A stretch of DNA of 64,000 nt from Atherinomorus stipes (GCA_023101725.1 JALJCO010010476.1:744001-808000), one strand, 5' to 3'. Positions 41,301 through 53,301 are shown, counted from the stretch's first letter. Program-made: numbers and translations. Notes: generated by a model from the letters alone, not told the origin.

Positions 41301-42974
41301 GTCTAAACTGCAAACTTACTTCATCACTATAATCCCCTTCTTTGTGGCAGCCTCAACATCCACATTATCCACACCCGTCCCAGCTCTTCCAATAATTTTG
41401 AGACTATCAGCAGCATGTATAACATCAGCTGTTACCTTGGTGGCAGATCTAACAACGAGTCCATCATAGTTCTAAGATGTAGAAAAAAAACACAACAAAA
41501 AACAGTCAAGCAAGCAAACAAGAAAAAAATGTTTATATTATATTCATCTAGTCTCTGCTGGTTCTAGTTATCATTTGTTCTGGTTTATGCTGGTTAGACT
41601 TTTTAGTAAAATATATCTATTGTGATAATAATGTATTGTTTTAACGTACTCAGTTGAAATACTGCTGATTGCAAGTTATTAGCTGCTGATTTGTTTCTAT
41701 ATTTCTCTATTTCTAGCATGTCATTACTCATTTTATAACTGCTATGTTAGATGTGGCCGTTTCTCCCAATTCACACATGACTTTCCTTCATAAAATAAAA
41801 AATGAAATAGAATCAAAACAGAGCTGTGCTAAATATGTGTTCTGTTATGTTTCAAATCAATGCAAATTTTATTTATAAAGTACTTTTCGTGAATAAAAGC
41901 TTTACAAATTGCTTCCTATATAAAAAAAACAAAAAACACAATACATCAACAGTCCCCAAAGTTTATCTCAAACAAACAACACACATACACATGCATAGCT
42001 ACAGACATAACTGAGATATGAAATGACTGGTGGATAAGTGGATTAAAGGTTAACTTTTTAAAGTATAACAATTGTAAAGAATAAAAATTGAATATAGGCC
42101 TGTGATGTTAAACTTATATTTAAGAAAAGGTAGGCCTTATATATGACTTTTTAAAATCATTTTATTATGTGCAGAAAAAAAAGTCTCATACTTGAAAATA
42201 TTCCTACTAGACATTGCAAAAGTTTTCTCTTTTCTTTTTTTTTTTTTTTAAATTGCATGTAATCAGAAGAGGGGTGGTGTAAATGGTGCCATTAATTGAC
42301 CCAAGGGCATGATAGTGGGTCTACCCCTGAATCTAGAACCCTACACTATAATTAATTCAGTGTGCAAGAGGCTTCAGTTGCAGGTTTCTTTAAAATATTT
42401 CTTGACTGATTAGTTTTTTCTGGTAGAAATGTGCAGCTATCTGTTGTTCACACCACGGATCTGACAAGAGCTGAAAGTCTGCAATGTGGACCTGATGGGA
42501 AGACTGTGATGAGTTGCATCAGCTTCCAAATGGGCGGAACTAAATATCACTTCTCACATCTCAACGTGATTTTAAAAGAGGAAAGAAAAAAAAACCCTGC
42601 TAAGATAATTTATTCATGCCCTGTCCTTAATTGAATGCAGTTTTGTCTTAGATAACCTCAGATTAAACTTCAGCTCTTTTGGTCATTACAGGTTTAGTCT
42701 CCGTCCTTTGAAAGACTTTACCGTGACAAGTGCATCGCACGTTTGAAGTGATGCGTGATAACTTTGCAGAAAAGAGCTGCCTGTTGAGGAGGAGAAAACA
42801 ATATCACATGCAAAAGACATAAAATGCAAACCTTACCTTAATTTCAGAGATTAAGTCCTCTTTTTTCATACTTTGTTTTTCGGTGACTCGGATGCCGTTT
42901 TTCTCCAGAATTGCCCGGCAGCGAGGATCAACACTTTCACTGATCAACACACTTTTGACGGAGATGGAGGCCAT
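35364..42974 (-). CDS. phgdh: D-3-phosphoglycerate dehydrogenase PHGDH
   Basis: Oxidises 3-phosphoglycerate to 3-phosphohydroxypyruvate with NAD+, the first step of cytosolic serine synthesis. Twelve exons on the minus strand: 42837-42974, 41320-41471, 41174-41239, 41031-41085, 40771-40869, 40531-40663, 40294-40442, 40052-40204, 37824-37962, 37476-37603, 37162-37384, 35364-35518. They total 1590 nt: 529 aa plus stop (human 533). The N-terminus reads [19 protein letters not shown]. The substrate domain has [12 protein letters not shown] and [11 protein letters not shown]. The NAD-binding glycine motif is [17 protein letters not shown]. The catalytic Arg lies in [11 protein letters not shown], the Glu region in [13 protein letters not shown], and the catalytic His in [13 protein letters not shown]. 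The regulatory C-terminal domain follows from [10 protein letters not shown]. Exon 3 uses a GC donor. All phases join. A TIR element sits in intron 8. Confidence 0.96.
36138..36398. mobile_element. Short TIR element in the last PHGDH intron
   Basis: About 261 bp with ends ATAAGCCCCTTTCAGAC and, inverted, ATAAGCCACTTTCAGGC. It is related to the repeat nested at 23023-23390 and has no ORF. No clear target duplication was found, so the superfamily is uncertain. Confidence 0.6.
38336..38762. mobile_element. hAT-like TIR element in PHGDH intron 8
   Basis: Ends AGAGATGCATTGATC and, inverted, AGAGATGCACTGATC mirror each other over 15 bp with one mismatch, followed by further TATCGG matches. The interior is AT-rich without a transposase. 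The TAGAGATGCA...GATC end is typical of hAT-type non-autonomous fish elements. Flanking 8-mers agree at only 5 positions, so a target duplication is not convincing. Confidence 0.6.
41086..41173 (-). other. PHGDH intron 3 with GC-AG splice sites
   Basis: On the minus strand exon 3 ends CTCTCAAG and the intron opens GCAAGC; it ends TTTAAAG before AAATGTGCCTC. Phase and the [15 protein letters not shown] join fit human PHGDH only if this GC donor is used. Confidence 0.8.
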
Positions 42975-44423
42975 GTTTAGCTTTTTTAATCTACTAGCTG
43001 CACGGTGGAGAGCAACTGGTGGATGTTACGAGGATTGGAGGCACTTTGGAAATAATGGACTTTCTTTCCCTCTGTTGGTTTTGAATGACTGTCCCCGATT
43101 TAAGACGAAACCATTCAGCATGGTCCCGCCTCTCGAGCATCTCCCGTTCTGACGTAACCGCACGGGGACTGGAAACCAGTTCAGGCAAATAGCCTCGTTC
43201 TTACAGTCTGAAATCTGAAATGACTGTGCTTTCTGAGACACAAGCAAACCAATGATGAAGCATCCTAAATGTAATCAAACCAAATAAACAGGGCAGGAAA
43301 GGTAGGTCAGAATTTTAAGTTCAAAACTCCCAAGAAACATCAACCTTGTTCATGCTCGCTCTCATTAAACAAGTCAGGCCAGTCTTAATTTAACAGACAC
43401 AGTTCATCACCTGACTCATTAGGCAGCACATGACATGCTCTTATGCCAGGGCTGTCTCAATAATCTAACACATTAGTCCCAGTCATGCCACTCCATCTGC
43501 TTTAAGTGCATGCAATTTGTTCTTGTGCAGTGTGCCCATGTCCCCATATGTCACTGTCAGACAGCAGTGATAGATTGGCTGTTTTCTTCACTCAATTATA
43601 AAGGACAAAAGTAGCAGAGGATTGCTTGAAGTGCACTACATTATCAGTTAGTAGCATGATGACCCCCCCACCCCCAAACACACACACAGATGGAACTACA
43701 TTTTATCTCATATGCCTTAAATAATCAAACAAATTCAATATTAGCTAACAGAAATCTGCATGCAAAATATCTCATTCAAGACATAAACATGTATATGGAA
43801 ATAAGCTTGCTGACATATGATTTTGTTGTGTTTGTGTACATCCCTGTCACTTTGGAGGGAAATCACATGCTTAAAATTCACTTGTGCCCTAAAATATGAC
43901 TGACTAAATTAATTAGGTTTTTTTTTCCCTTTACTTTTCTCTTTTTTCTTTTGTTCTTCTGCAAACAAAAAATTGCCAAGTAGCCTATTTTATTTTAATC
44001 AAAAACAAAAAAGTTGACCCAAAGTGCTTTATATTATGTATGATCAAAGACACAAAGACTCTTGAAGTAAGATGACTTTTTTATGTGAACGAATGATTAA
44101 ACTTTTGTGGATTTTTGTTTTTCATTTATTTATTTATTTGTTGTTTGTAATTTTTGGTCAGCCTGATTGGTGAGGGTAGTATTTTTATTAGGTCACTCCT
44201 CTCACCTTTTGGTGAACACAGGAAATGCTTCTGATTGGTGTCGCCGTTGCCTGGATACAACTCAACAAACGGCGACCCAGATTGTGCTAGTGCAAGATTC
44301 TGTATATTGGATCAGAAAAAGATATGCATCAGGCGGGATCTTCTGCTATGATTCGTGGTTTGTATTAGAATAAGTTTACTTATTGATTATTTAATTGAAA
44401 TAACCAATAAGGTTGTCACTGAA
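42975..44423. promoter_or_regulatory. Head-to-head promoter region of PHGDH and CFAP210
   Basis: About 1.45 kb between divergent start codons. The PHGDH side has CCAAT-like motifs. On the CFAP210 side, ATTGG (inverted CCAAT) at 44234-44238 and a partial RFX X-box at 44246-44261 sit 160-190 bp before the ATG. A C-run and CA repeat are at 43665-43689. No other gene is supported. Confidence 0.45.
44246..44261 (+). promoter_or_regulatory. Possible RFX X-box (ciliary promoter)
   Basis: GTTGCCTGGATACAAC has a perfect left half (GTTGCC) and an imperfect right half compared with GTTGCCATGGCAAC. X-boxes about 100-200 bp upstream are expected for ciliary genes such as CFAP210. The match is partial. 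Confidence 0.35.
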
Positions 44424-44658
44424 ATGACATCGGTGGTTCAATACGGCCGTCGGAGAGGAGTCGGTAAAAGTGGTAAGTGTCAAATTAACACAGACGAAGG
44501 TCTGTGATATTAAGTATTCATTATCCTTATGATTTCTTTAAAGTAAAAATATTTACTTCAAAAGAAAGGGTTTTTTTAAAGGTTTTCAAAAGGTCACAGT
44601 ATTCATATTTCAAATCAAAACAAGTTATGATTTAAAGATTAGCCCTTTAGCTTGTTCC

Positions 44659-44700
<42 letters not shown>

Positions 44701-45103
44701 ATGTAGACCAATATTATTTTTCAACATGGTGTCTGTTAAAGTTTCTGAAATAAGGTTTCAATATTTCTGGTTTTTGTATGTCCAGTTTTGTTTTTGTGAA
44801 AGTTTTTATGAAGCTGGATCATACATTAGAAAGACCGGGATAGCCTCATAAAGTCCAAACAAAACAATAAAAACTACTATAGAAAATTCTGTGAAAATAC
44901 TGTTCCACAACACAGAAGTAAAAAATATGGATTACTATCCATGTTGTTGTATTTTATAGTAGGCTAATATGCCAAATAAACTTCAAATATGTTGTATTAA
45001 AATGAAGTGTGACATCCAATTAGATACTAAAGCAATTACATTATAACTTGGTAATAAATTAATCATAGCTATTTCTATTGAGCAAACTGCAGAAAAACAG
45101 CTA

Positions 45104-45160
<57 letters not shown>

Positions 45161-48100
45161 TTTTTGGGTATTTCTCAGAAATGCAAGCTTATTTATATAT
45201 AATAGCATTATTGACTGCGGTTATTGCATTTTCGAAGGATTTCTTTTCATGGTAGGCCAATAATCAATCAATAACTAAAATATTATGACTGGTGCAATGT
45301 TCTTACATTTTTTTATGCAATTTTTTTATCATATTATTGGGAAGTTATTACATTAACTTTAGTACATTTTAAATGGGCAGAATTATTATGTTAGTGGCTG
45401 TTATCATGTGACTGGTTTCTACAAAAAATAATGATGGAGGTTGTATCCTGTATAGTTTTAACTGAAATTTAAGTCACAGGCCTTAACCAAAATGGTGACA
45501 TGCTCTGTACTAATATTTTTCTTTAGCTTGTTATTTTCTGGATTTAATGGTCAGTATATAAGATATGTTGTCATATTAATATTCTGTTTTTCTATTATAA
45601 ATAAAGCTTCATCAGAAGAAGCTAATGAAGTAATCCAGCTTCCACATCTCCAACAAATCGCGGTCTTTGGGAAGGGTGAGTGGGCCAGGTTTCAAGATGA
45701 ACTGAACAGAATGGATAAAGAAAAGGAGCATATGAGAGAGGCAGCCAAACAGAGAGAAGCTCTGAAACTGAAGTCACAAGAAATGGTGAAACTGTGGCCC
45801 AATAGCATTGCTGTAAGTTCCAGTACTGTACTCTGATTATTACCTGCTTCAACACAGTCATGCATGCCTAATGATTTCAAATAGTGGAACCATAGACTGT
45901 ATATAATTACTGGACGTTGATCCTTCTAAATGAGAAAGGAAGCAGTGGGGGGTCTTACCGCCGCCATCTGCGTGTCAAGACGTCGTCATAGGAAAATAAA
46001 AAAGGGGAGAGGGCGGGGGGGGGGAAATGAAGAAGCGGGCGGAAGGGGATAAAGCTAAAGAGATAACAGGAAGAGAGAGGAGAGAAAAAAGAAAAGCCCC
46101 AAGGGAGGGAGAAGGGAAGAAGAGAGAATGCGACAAAACCGCGTGTGGACAGTAAAAATGAGATAAAAGAGAAAGAGGAGAATAGGAGCCTCGGGGGGGG
46201 AGGGGGGGGTCCGGGATTAAAAAAAAGAGACTCAAATAAAGAAAAAAAAAAAAAAAAAAAGATAAAAAAAAAAACACCACCCCAAGAAGGAAAGACAAAA
46301 ACAAAAATAGATTTTGGGGGAGGGGTGGGGTCCCTTGGGCCGCCCCCGGGAAAAAGGGGGGAAAAAAAGGAACCAATTCTGGGGGGGGCAGTGGAACACA
46401 CAAAAGCAGAACAGTATGTAAGAATTACTGACACCTAGTGGTAAAGATGGGTAAAGATGGGTATTTGAAAGAAAGTCTTTCAAATGACTTCATATTCCAA
46501 GCACTGTTGTGAATGTATGGTGGCCTTTAGTGGCCAAAATTCTCCCAGATATAAAGATGTTTTCATCTGTGAGTGGATCCAGTGGTCTCAGGTGTAGCTA
46601 TTACTGTACTATGAGTAACTATTTTTTTAATGTCTTTTAAGGCATTGCTTATCCCAAACAGTGCTTTAACTCTCATTAAACAAAGCTGGTACAGCAGTTT
46701 TAAAGTTCAGAGGGTTCTCACTTCACACACATTGTTTTGTCCATTCAGGGACACCGTAGTAAAACTGGTGGAACAAATATGGCAGCCTCCATATGTGCTC
46801 CGCCCAGCAAGTAGATATAAATGACTTATTCTAAGAAAATAAACATATAACAAATATTCTAGTGAAGTGATCACACACCAATAGAAACACAGTTTTGAAT
46901 TATATATCACATTTTTCTGCCATTGACCTTTGATTTTTTACATACTGTACCTTTAACAAAATTCCATGTGTGTGCATTCATTACAGGCCCAAAGGCAAAG
47001 GAAGTTAGAGGCAAAGAAGATGCGAGATCAGATTGAGGAGGAGAAAAGAAAGTTGATGGACGAAGAAGAAGCCAAATACAGGGAACAAAAGCGAAAAGAA
47101 GCCATTGAAAAAGCCAAGACTCAGCTGTATTATCAAACAAACCAGGTCAAAGGCTTACATGTGAGTATTGCTTCAGGAATTTACGTACCGCTTATACATC
47201 ACATTAAATTTTGGGATAACGAGTTATTGCTATGTCCTCAGAGTGCACTCCTGCAGACAGAGGTGCTGAAGGAGAGAGAAGCTCAGATTGAACTGAAACA
47301 GCAAATAAAAAGTGCCATTAAAGATGTGGATAAAAAGTTCACTGAAATGGTAACGGCTAAAGAAGATGAAGCCTTGAGAAAGGATCAGGAGAAGATACTG
47401 CAGAAAAAACTTGAGAGGCAGGCTGTTGCAGAGGACTTGAAAAAACAGTAAGGTTTACTCATAAGACTCTGTAAGATAAGTATGCCATTCGCTAAGCCTA
47501 TAGATTTTTCACTGTGGTAGAACTGCAAGAGAACATATCGCAAAATTACACAGAATTATGAAACCAAAGCCTTATTACTCTTGACGTTGATTAATCCTGA
47601 ATGAGAACCTTCACTCAGGGCATTAGTGAAAAATCAGGAGTTAAAAACCAAAATATGTTTCTCTTTCTTCAGAGTCGATGAAAAGCAGCTGGCAGGAGAA
47701 CAACAGAAGCTGGAGAACATGAAGGATGGAGAGGAAATCCAGCGTCTTCTAAAGCTTTATCAGATGGAGCAAAGAAAGGAGTCTCAACGGCAAGCAAACC
47801 AAAGGAGAAGCCTCATGCAAGCTCACCTGGTTGGATCATGTTAGCACAAGGTCATCCTCGTAGTCACACGTTTCGTTTCTGAATGCATTGTCTGTGTTTA
47901 CAGGAACATCTCGTCAATAAGGACCTCATAAAAGAGGCTGACGCACAGAAACAGGAGGCTGAAGAGAAACAAAGGAAGCTTTTTGTCTCTGCCAAACAGG
48001 AAATGATGAAGTTACGGAAAGAGAGAGAAAAGGAGTTGTTTAGGTATGACCCTGCAAAATAATATGATGATATAGATCTTGGTTTACACATCGCATACAT

Positions 48101-49083
48101 GAACTCTTCTTTCTATCCCCCAGAGAGGCTCAGCAGCACAGGGAAGGGATCTTGAACAAACTGATAGCGACACAGGTGGAGCACACAGACACTGAGGAGC
48201 AGAGGGTTGCTAAAGCTGTAGATGAGATGAATGCAAAACAGGCACATCTGCAACTGGAGGCGGAGGAGAGGAAGGCTGTGATGTTAAAGTCAATCGTTGC
48301 ACACAGAGAGTTAATGGTAACAGTGGTCACATACATTAGTATATACTACCTAGCCAAAGATATTTCAGTGTTTTGTTTTGGATGAGTTGTTGCATTAGAC
48401 AAACACAAGCTGTAACACAAACTGCCTCACCAGAGAGAAGAAAAAGAGAAGAGGGAGAAAATAGCTAAACAGGATGACCGAGATGCACTACAGGCAAAGA
48501 GGGAGGCCGACAGAATATTTTCCGAGAAACAAGAGCTAAAGGCCAGGAAAAATAGAGAAGAGCAGAGAAAACTGCAAGACTTCAATGCTGCACAAACGGT
48601 AATTTAAAAAAACCCCTCTTCTGTATTGTTTTTTTCTAAAAAACAAAACAAAACAAACAAAAACAAAAAACTTCCCTGTTACCGTAGAGAAGACTTGTTA
48701 TTAATCTTTAATTTTCTAAATACAGGCTGAAAAAAAGAGCCAAGTTTCAGCGGTTGAAGGAGGAGGAACATGAGTTTGAAGAGAAGAACGCCATACTCAG
48801 TGCTGAAGAGGAGAAGAACTTCCAGAAGTATTCACAGCATGTCATTAATGCTGCGTTAGAGGCGAAGACAAATGTGTTTCCGCTTTACAAAGCAGCAAGA
48901 GAAGGAATCGGAGGTGGGCCTAGTCTTGCTTTTAATAGAGTCAGGCCTATCTACCTCGTTCAGGATCGTACTGATGCTCAGATGCCCAAATATGTCACAA
49001 ATGCGACAGCGAACATGAAAAAGATTCATGAAGCTGAAGATATTGAGGAGGCAAAGAAGAGACTTGGCTTCATATGGTCATAG
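44424..49083 (+). CDS. cfap210: Cilia- and flagella-associated protein 210 (CCDC173)
   Basis: A microtubule inner protein of ciliary and sperm axonemes, almost entirely charged coiled coil. Nine exons: 44424-44472, 45607-45812, 46987-47160, 47242-47447, 47673-47829, 47904-48043, 48124-48316, 48434-48598, 48726-49083. The start MTSVVQYGRRRGVGK and later LPHLQQIAVFGKGEWAR, MVKLWPNSIA and the C-terminal SQHVINAALEAKTNVFPLYKA fit the family. With exon 9 read in its long open frame the product is about 540-548 aa, near the 552 of human. Exon 8 ends in phase 0, but exon 9 from its expected acceptor (48725/48726) is one base out of frame owing to an A7 run at 48730-48736. Use of a TTTCAG acceptor at 48750 would restore frame. 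An ATTAAA at 49128-49133 may be the polyadenylation signal. Intron 2 holds a strange purine block. Confidence 0.93.
44661..44699. repeat. (ATT)n microsatellite
   Basis: About 13 perfect ATT units in CFAP210 intron 1. Confidence 0.9.
45106..45162. repeat. (ATT)n microsatellite
   Basis: About 19 ATT units in CFAP210 intron 1, 400 bp after the first such array. Confidence 0.9.
45990..46400. repeat. Extreme purine-rich low-complexity block in CFAP210 intron 2
   Basis: Nearly every base is G or A on the plus strand, with G-runs of 7-10, an A-run of 18-19 and GGGG clusters. The minus-strand open frames across it (up to 159 codons) are composition artefacts. It could form G-quadruplex or triplex DNA, or be poor consensus sequence; see findings. 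Confidence 0.7.
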
Positions 49084-49249
49084 TTCCCTCACAACAGCTG
49101 TTTTAATTGCAAGAATTTGTTCTCCTAATTAAAATTTTTTTTCACTCCATAAGTTAGTATTCATTGAGATTTGAGGCAAAGGCAATTATATACTGTATCA
49201 TGACCTACAGATGAAGTTTTGCACAACATTTTAATTTGCTTAACCCTTG

Positions 49250-49930
49250 TGCCCTCCTAGACCTATATGTATACAGTATATATTCTTTTTTTTTCTTTTT
49301 TTTTTTATACATGCAATAGAAAAAGTACTAATGTTTAATAATTTCATAGCAGTTTTTGTGTGGACACTTCTGGCAACAAGGATCACCAGAGAGAGTTTCT
49401 GACACTACATAAAAAATAGAAATGGAATAAAATCCATTTTGTTGTTAATCTTTGACATGTGTAGGTGTCTAGTCACCACCAAATACCCATTCCTCTAATA
49501 TTTATTCCTGGAAAATAATTCAATTTTTGTGGGTTTTATGCATGAGGCAGCAAATAAAATATTCAAACAGGCATTTGGAGGGTTAAAATCTTAAAAACCA
49601 AGTGAATATTTGTTAAGTTTTGAGAAGGACAGAATTTGCTTAAATAATTTATGAAAATAAGCGCAAAAATATCAATGTATGACTATTTCAAAGCCGATTT
49701 TGTGCGTGGACACTTTTAGTCCATGAGGGTCACCAGAGGGTGCAAAATTCATACACTTAGTATATAAAGACACGTGAAGGGAAAAGACACAAGATTTACA
49801 AAATTCTGGGTAAAAAGAACAGTTGTTGCAAAAACTCATGCCGAAATGATCACCAAGTTAAAAAAAAAAAAAAAAAAAAAGTGACCAAAATGTAGAAAGG
49901 TGTCCCGAGGAGGATATAAGTTGAGGCGTT
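49250..49930. repeat. Unclassified repeat with an internal duplicated motif
   Basis: Two similar segments lie about 330 bp apart. One at about 49340-49400 has TTTGTGTGGACACTTCTGGC followed by GATCACCAGAGAG. The other at about 49675-49740 has TTTGTGCGTGGACACTTTTAG followed by GGTCACCAGAGGG. Outer CCCTCCTAG and inverted CCTCCTCGG may be eroded ends. Probably an old non-autonomous element. The rest of 49931-50660 shows nothing recognisable. Confidence 0.35.
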
Positions 49931-50668
49931 GTTACATTATATCATTGATTGTTGTCTCTCATGATTCCAGTCTAAAAAGCACAGAAATTCTTGTATTCTT
50001 TATTGTAGTATTGTATTACACTTGATTCTGTGTTATTTGATTTTTTTTAATAAGAGTGCAGATGGAAATTGGCTTCCTGCTAAATCCAGCATATTTGTCT
50101 TTTCTCTATGTTCGTTAATGTGCATTGTCCCTTTCAAATAAACTATTATTGAAAGCACTTCACATCAAAAATAGTCCGCATCGAGCAGCTGACGGTGGAG
50201 TTCCAAATCCACAGAACTTGCAGTTTCCTTTTGAATACGGTCACATCTGACTTGTTAAAGTTATACTTGCTTTTCATGCTCACCCTGGAGAAATTTGTTG
50301 TGATTCAGTCCTATTATGTAAGTAAAAACAAAAAACCCTACAAAAACGGTTTAGAAATTTATTAAGGTCTCAGAAGTCTGTTAACTAGAAAACCTTTGAC
50401 AGTTTTAGTCTTCCTTAATTATTTCTTATCTCAGATCATTAAACTTAAAACAGAATCATCCATCCATTCTCCTTGCCTGCATGGTCACAGAAGGGCTGGA
50501 GCTCCCAGCACCTAAAAACAAAAGGCAGAGTCCTACCTGGACAGATTGCCAGTCAATCACAGGGCCAAACACAGATGAACTAACTCATGCCCACACTCAC
50601 TCCCACGGAGGATTTGGAAACGCCAATTAACCCGACATGCATGTTTTTGGATTGTAGGAGGAAGCTGG

Positions 50669-53299
50669 ACTGATTGTGCAAGTTCTCCAACTTATAAAGA
50701 TGAGAGAGGTCTGCAATTTTCATCATAGGTACACTTAAACTATGAGAGACAGAATGAGAATAAAAATCTCAGAAATCACACTAGGATTTTTAGAGAGTTT
50801 ATTTGCGAATTATGGTGTAAAATAAGTATTTGATCACCCATAAACAAGCAAGATTCCCAACTCTCACAGACTTGTAACTTCTTCTTTATGAAGCTCCTCT
50901 GTCCTCCACTCGTTACCTGTATTAATGGCACCTGTTTGAACTCGTTATCTGTATAAAAAACACCTGTCACAGCCTCAAACAGTCAGACTCCAAACTCAAC
51001 CATGGCAAAGACCAAGAAGCTGTCAAAGGACACTGGGAAGAAAATTATAGACCTGTACCTGGCTGAGAAGAGTGAATATACAGGTACTACCCCAAAAAAT
51101 AGAATATTTTGAAAAAGTTAATGTACTGTATTTCTATAATTCAACTTAAAAGGTGCAATTTACATATTGTACAGACATAATATATAAAAAAATCAATATA
51201 TTTCAAGCTTTTATTTGTTTGAATGTTGCTTATTAGGACTTGCAGCTTTAGAAAACCTTAAAATTCTAAAACTCAAAAAATTAGAATATTGCATGAAATC
51301 AATTTAAAAAGGACTTTTTGGGCCTCCTAAAGTAAAATCTTGCATCTCTACTTAGTACTTGGTCTGGGCCCTTTTGCATGAATGACTGCCTTAACCTGGC
51401 GTGTCATGTATGCTACCAGCTTCTGGCATATCTCAGGTGTTATGGAAGAAAAAACATGCTTCAATCACAGCCTTGAGCTCTTCTTATTGTTTGGTCTCCT
51501 CCCATTGAGCTTTCTCTTGACAATGCCCCACAGATTTTCAATGGGGTTCAGGTCAGGTGAGTTTGCGGGCCAATCAAGCATGGTTGTTGAACCAAGACTT
51601 CGTAGTTTTGGCAATGTGGGCAGGTGCCAAGTCCTGCTGGAAAATGAAGTCTGCATCCTCGTACAGCTGGTCTGCTGAAGCAAGCATGAAGTGCTCCAAA
51701 ATGTCCTGGTAGACGGCTGCGTTTACGCTGGACTTAAACTCACAGGTCCATTCCTTATGAAGTCCGCCACACTTTTGAAAGGCCCTTTCCTGACCATCTT
51801 CTCCAGGCTGCGATCAGCCCTCTGGCTTGTGCATTATTTTCCTCAACACTTCTTCCTTTCACTTAATTGTCCATTAATGTTCTTTGAGACAGCACTCTGA
51901 GAACATCCAGCTTCTTTTGCTATCACTTTTTGTGTCTTTCCCACCTTGTGCAGGGAGTCAAGGATGGTTTTCTGCACAACTATCAGATCAGCAGTCTTCC
52001 CCATGATTGTGAATTCTTCTAAACCAAGACAGGAACTTTTTAAAGGTTTGGGGCACTTATGCAGGTGTTTTGGATTACTTGCCTGATTAGACTGTGACAC
52101 TCTGAGCCTACAATGCTGGAGCTTTTCACAGTATTCTAATTTTGCGTTTTAGAAGTTGAGGTTTTCTAAAGCTGCATCCAAATAAACAAAAGCTTGAAAT
52201 ATATTGATTCAAATATTTTGTCTAAACAATATGTAAATTGCACCTTTTTAAGCTGAATTAAAGAAATACAAGAACTTTTTCAGGACATTCTCATTTTTTG
52301 GGTAGTACCTGTAAAATTGGCAAGCAGGTTTGTGTGAATAAATCAACTGTGAGCAGACAAGACTACTGATAATCTCCGTTTGATCTGGGGTTCCATGCAA
52401 GCTCTCATCCCATGGGGTCAAAATGACTATGAGAAAAGTGAATAAAAATCCCAGAACTGCATGGAGGGAACTGATGAATGACCTGCAGAAAGCAGGGACC
52501 AAAGTAAGGCGACCATCAGAAGCATACTACGCCAAGAGGGACTCAAATCCTGCAGTGCCAGCTGTGTCCCCCTGCTTCAGCCAGTATATGTCCAGGCCCA
52601 CCTGAAGTTTGCCAGAGAGCATATGGATGATCCAGAAGAGGACTGGGAGAATATCAGGTGGCCAGATGAAACCAAAGTAGAACTTTTTGGTAGAAACTCA
52701 GCTTGTCGACTTTGGAGGAAAAACAATGCTGAGTTGCATCCCAAGAACACCATACCTACTCTGAAGCATGGGGGTGGAAACATCATGCTTCAGGGCTGTT
52801 TTTCTGCAAAGGGGACAGGATGACTGATCCATGTCAAGGGAAGAATGAACAGGGCCATGTATCGTGAGATTTTAAGCCCAAACCTCTCATCAGTGAGACC
52901 ATTTAAGACTGTGGCTGGGTTTTCCAGCACAACAATAATCCCAAATGCACCGTTTGGGTAATAAACGTAGCCCAGCGACAACCCCAAAACATCACTGCTC
53001 TAGAGGAGACCTGCATGGATGAATGAGCCAAAATACCAGCTACAGTGTGTGCAAATCAGGCGAAGACTTCAGGAAATGTTTAACATAACCTTTGTTGGCA
53101 ATGGCAGAGGTCAAAGTATTGAGTTCAACTTTTTATTGATCAAATACTTATTTTTCACCATAATTTCTAAAGTCTTTAAAAATCCTATATGATTTCCTGG
53201 ATTTTTTCTGTCTCTTATAAAGTGTATAAATTAAAAATTAGACCTCATCTTTCTTAGTAGAACTTGCACAATCAGTGCCAAAATACTTTTTTGCTCATG
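50669..53299 (+). mobile_element. Tc1 transposon (outer copy), pseudogenised and interrupted
   Basis: The left end carries CTGATTGTGCAAGTTCT and the right end AGAACTTGCACAATCAG, continuing outward to TTGCTCATG next to TA at 53300. The transposase starts at 51001 with MAKTKKLSKDTGKK, cut after about 27 codons by a second transposon at 51081. Beyond that insertion the frame resumes with KQVCVNKSTVSR and then breaks up into many stops; a remnant DDPEEDWENIRW lies near 52620. The extreme left terminus is diverged. It lies between CFAP210 and PPIG. Confidence 0.8.
51081..52312 (-). mobile_element. Second Tc1-family transposon inserted inside the first
   Basis: Exact ends CAGGTACTACCCC and GGGTAGTACCTG are flanked by TA on both sides: a clean Tc1/mariner insertion of 1232 bp. 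Minus-strand pieces include MGKTADLIVVQKT with AAGCSQSAVSKNINGQ (DNA-binding part) and [19 protein letters not shown] (final catalytic Glu). A central part of the transposase is missing compared with the 1517-bp sister at 61119-62635, so this copy is an internal-deletion derivative in the opposite orientation. Confidence 0.88.
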
Positions 53300-53301
53300 T
53301 A

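Noticed and set aside
45955..46434. 159- and 142-codon minus-strand ORFs rich in Pro, Phe and Ser
   Set aside because: They are produced by the purine-only composition of the plus strand inside a CFAP210 intron, with no start context or family resemblance.
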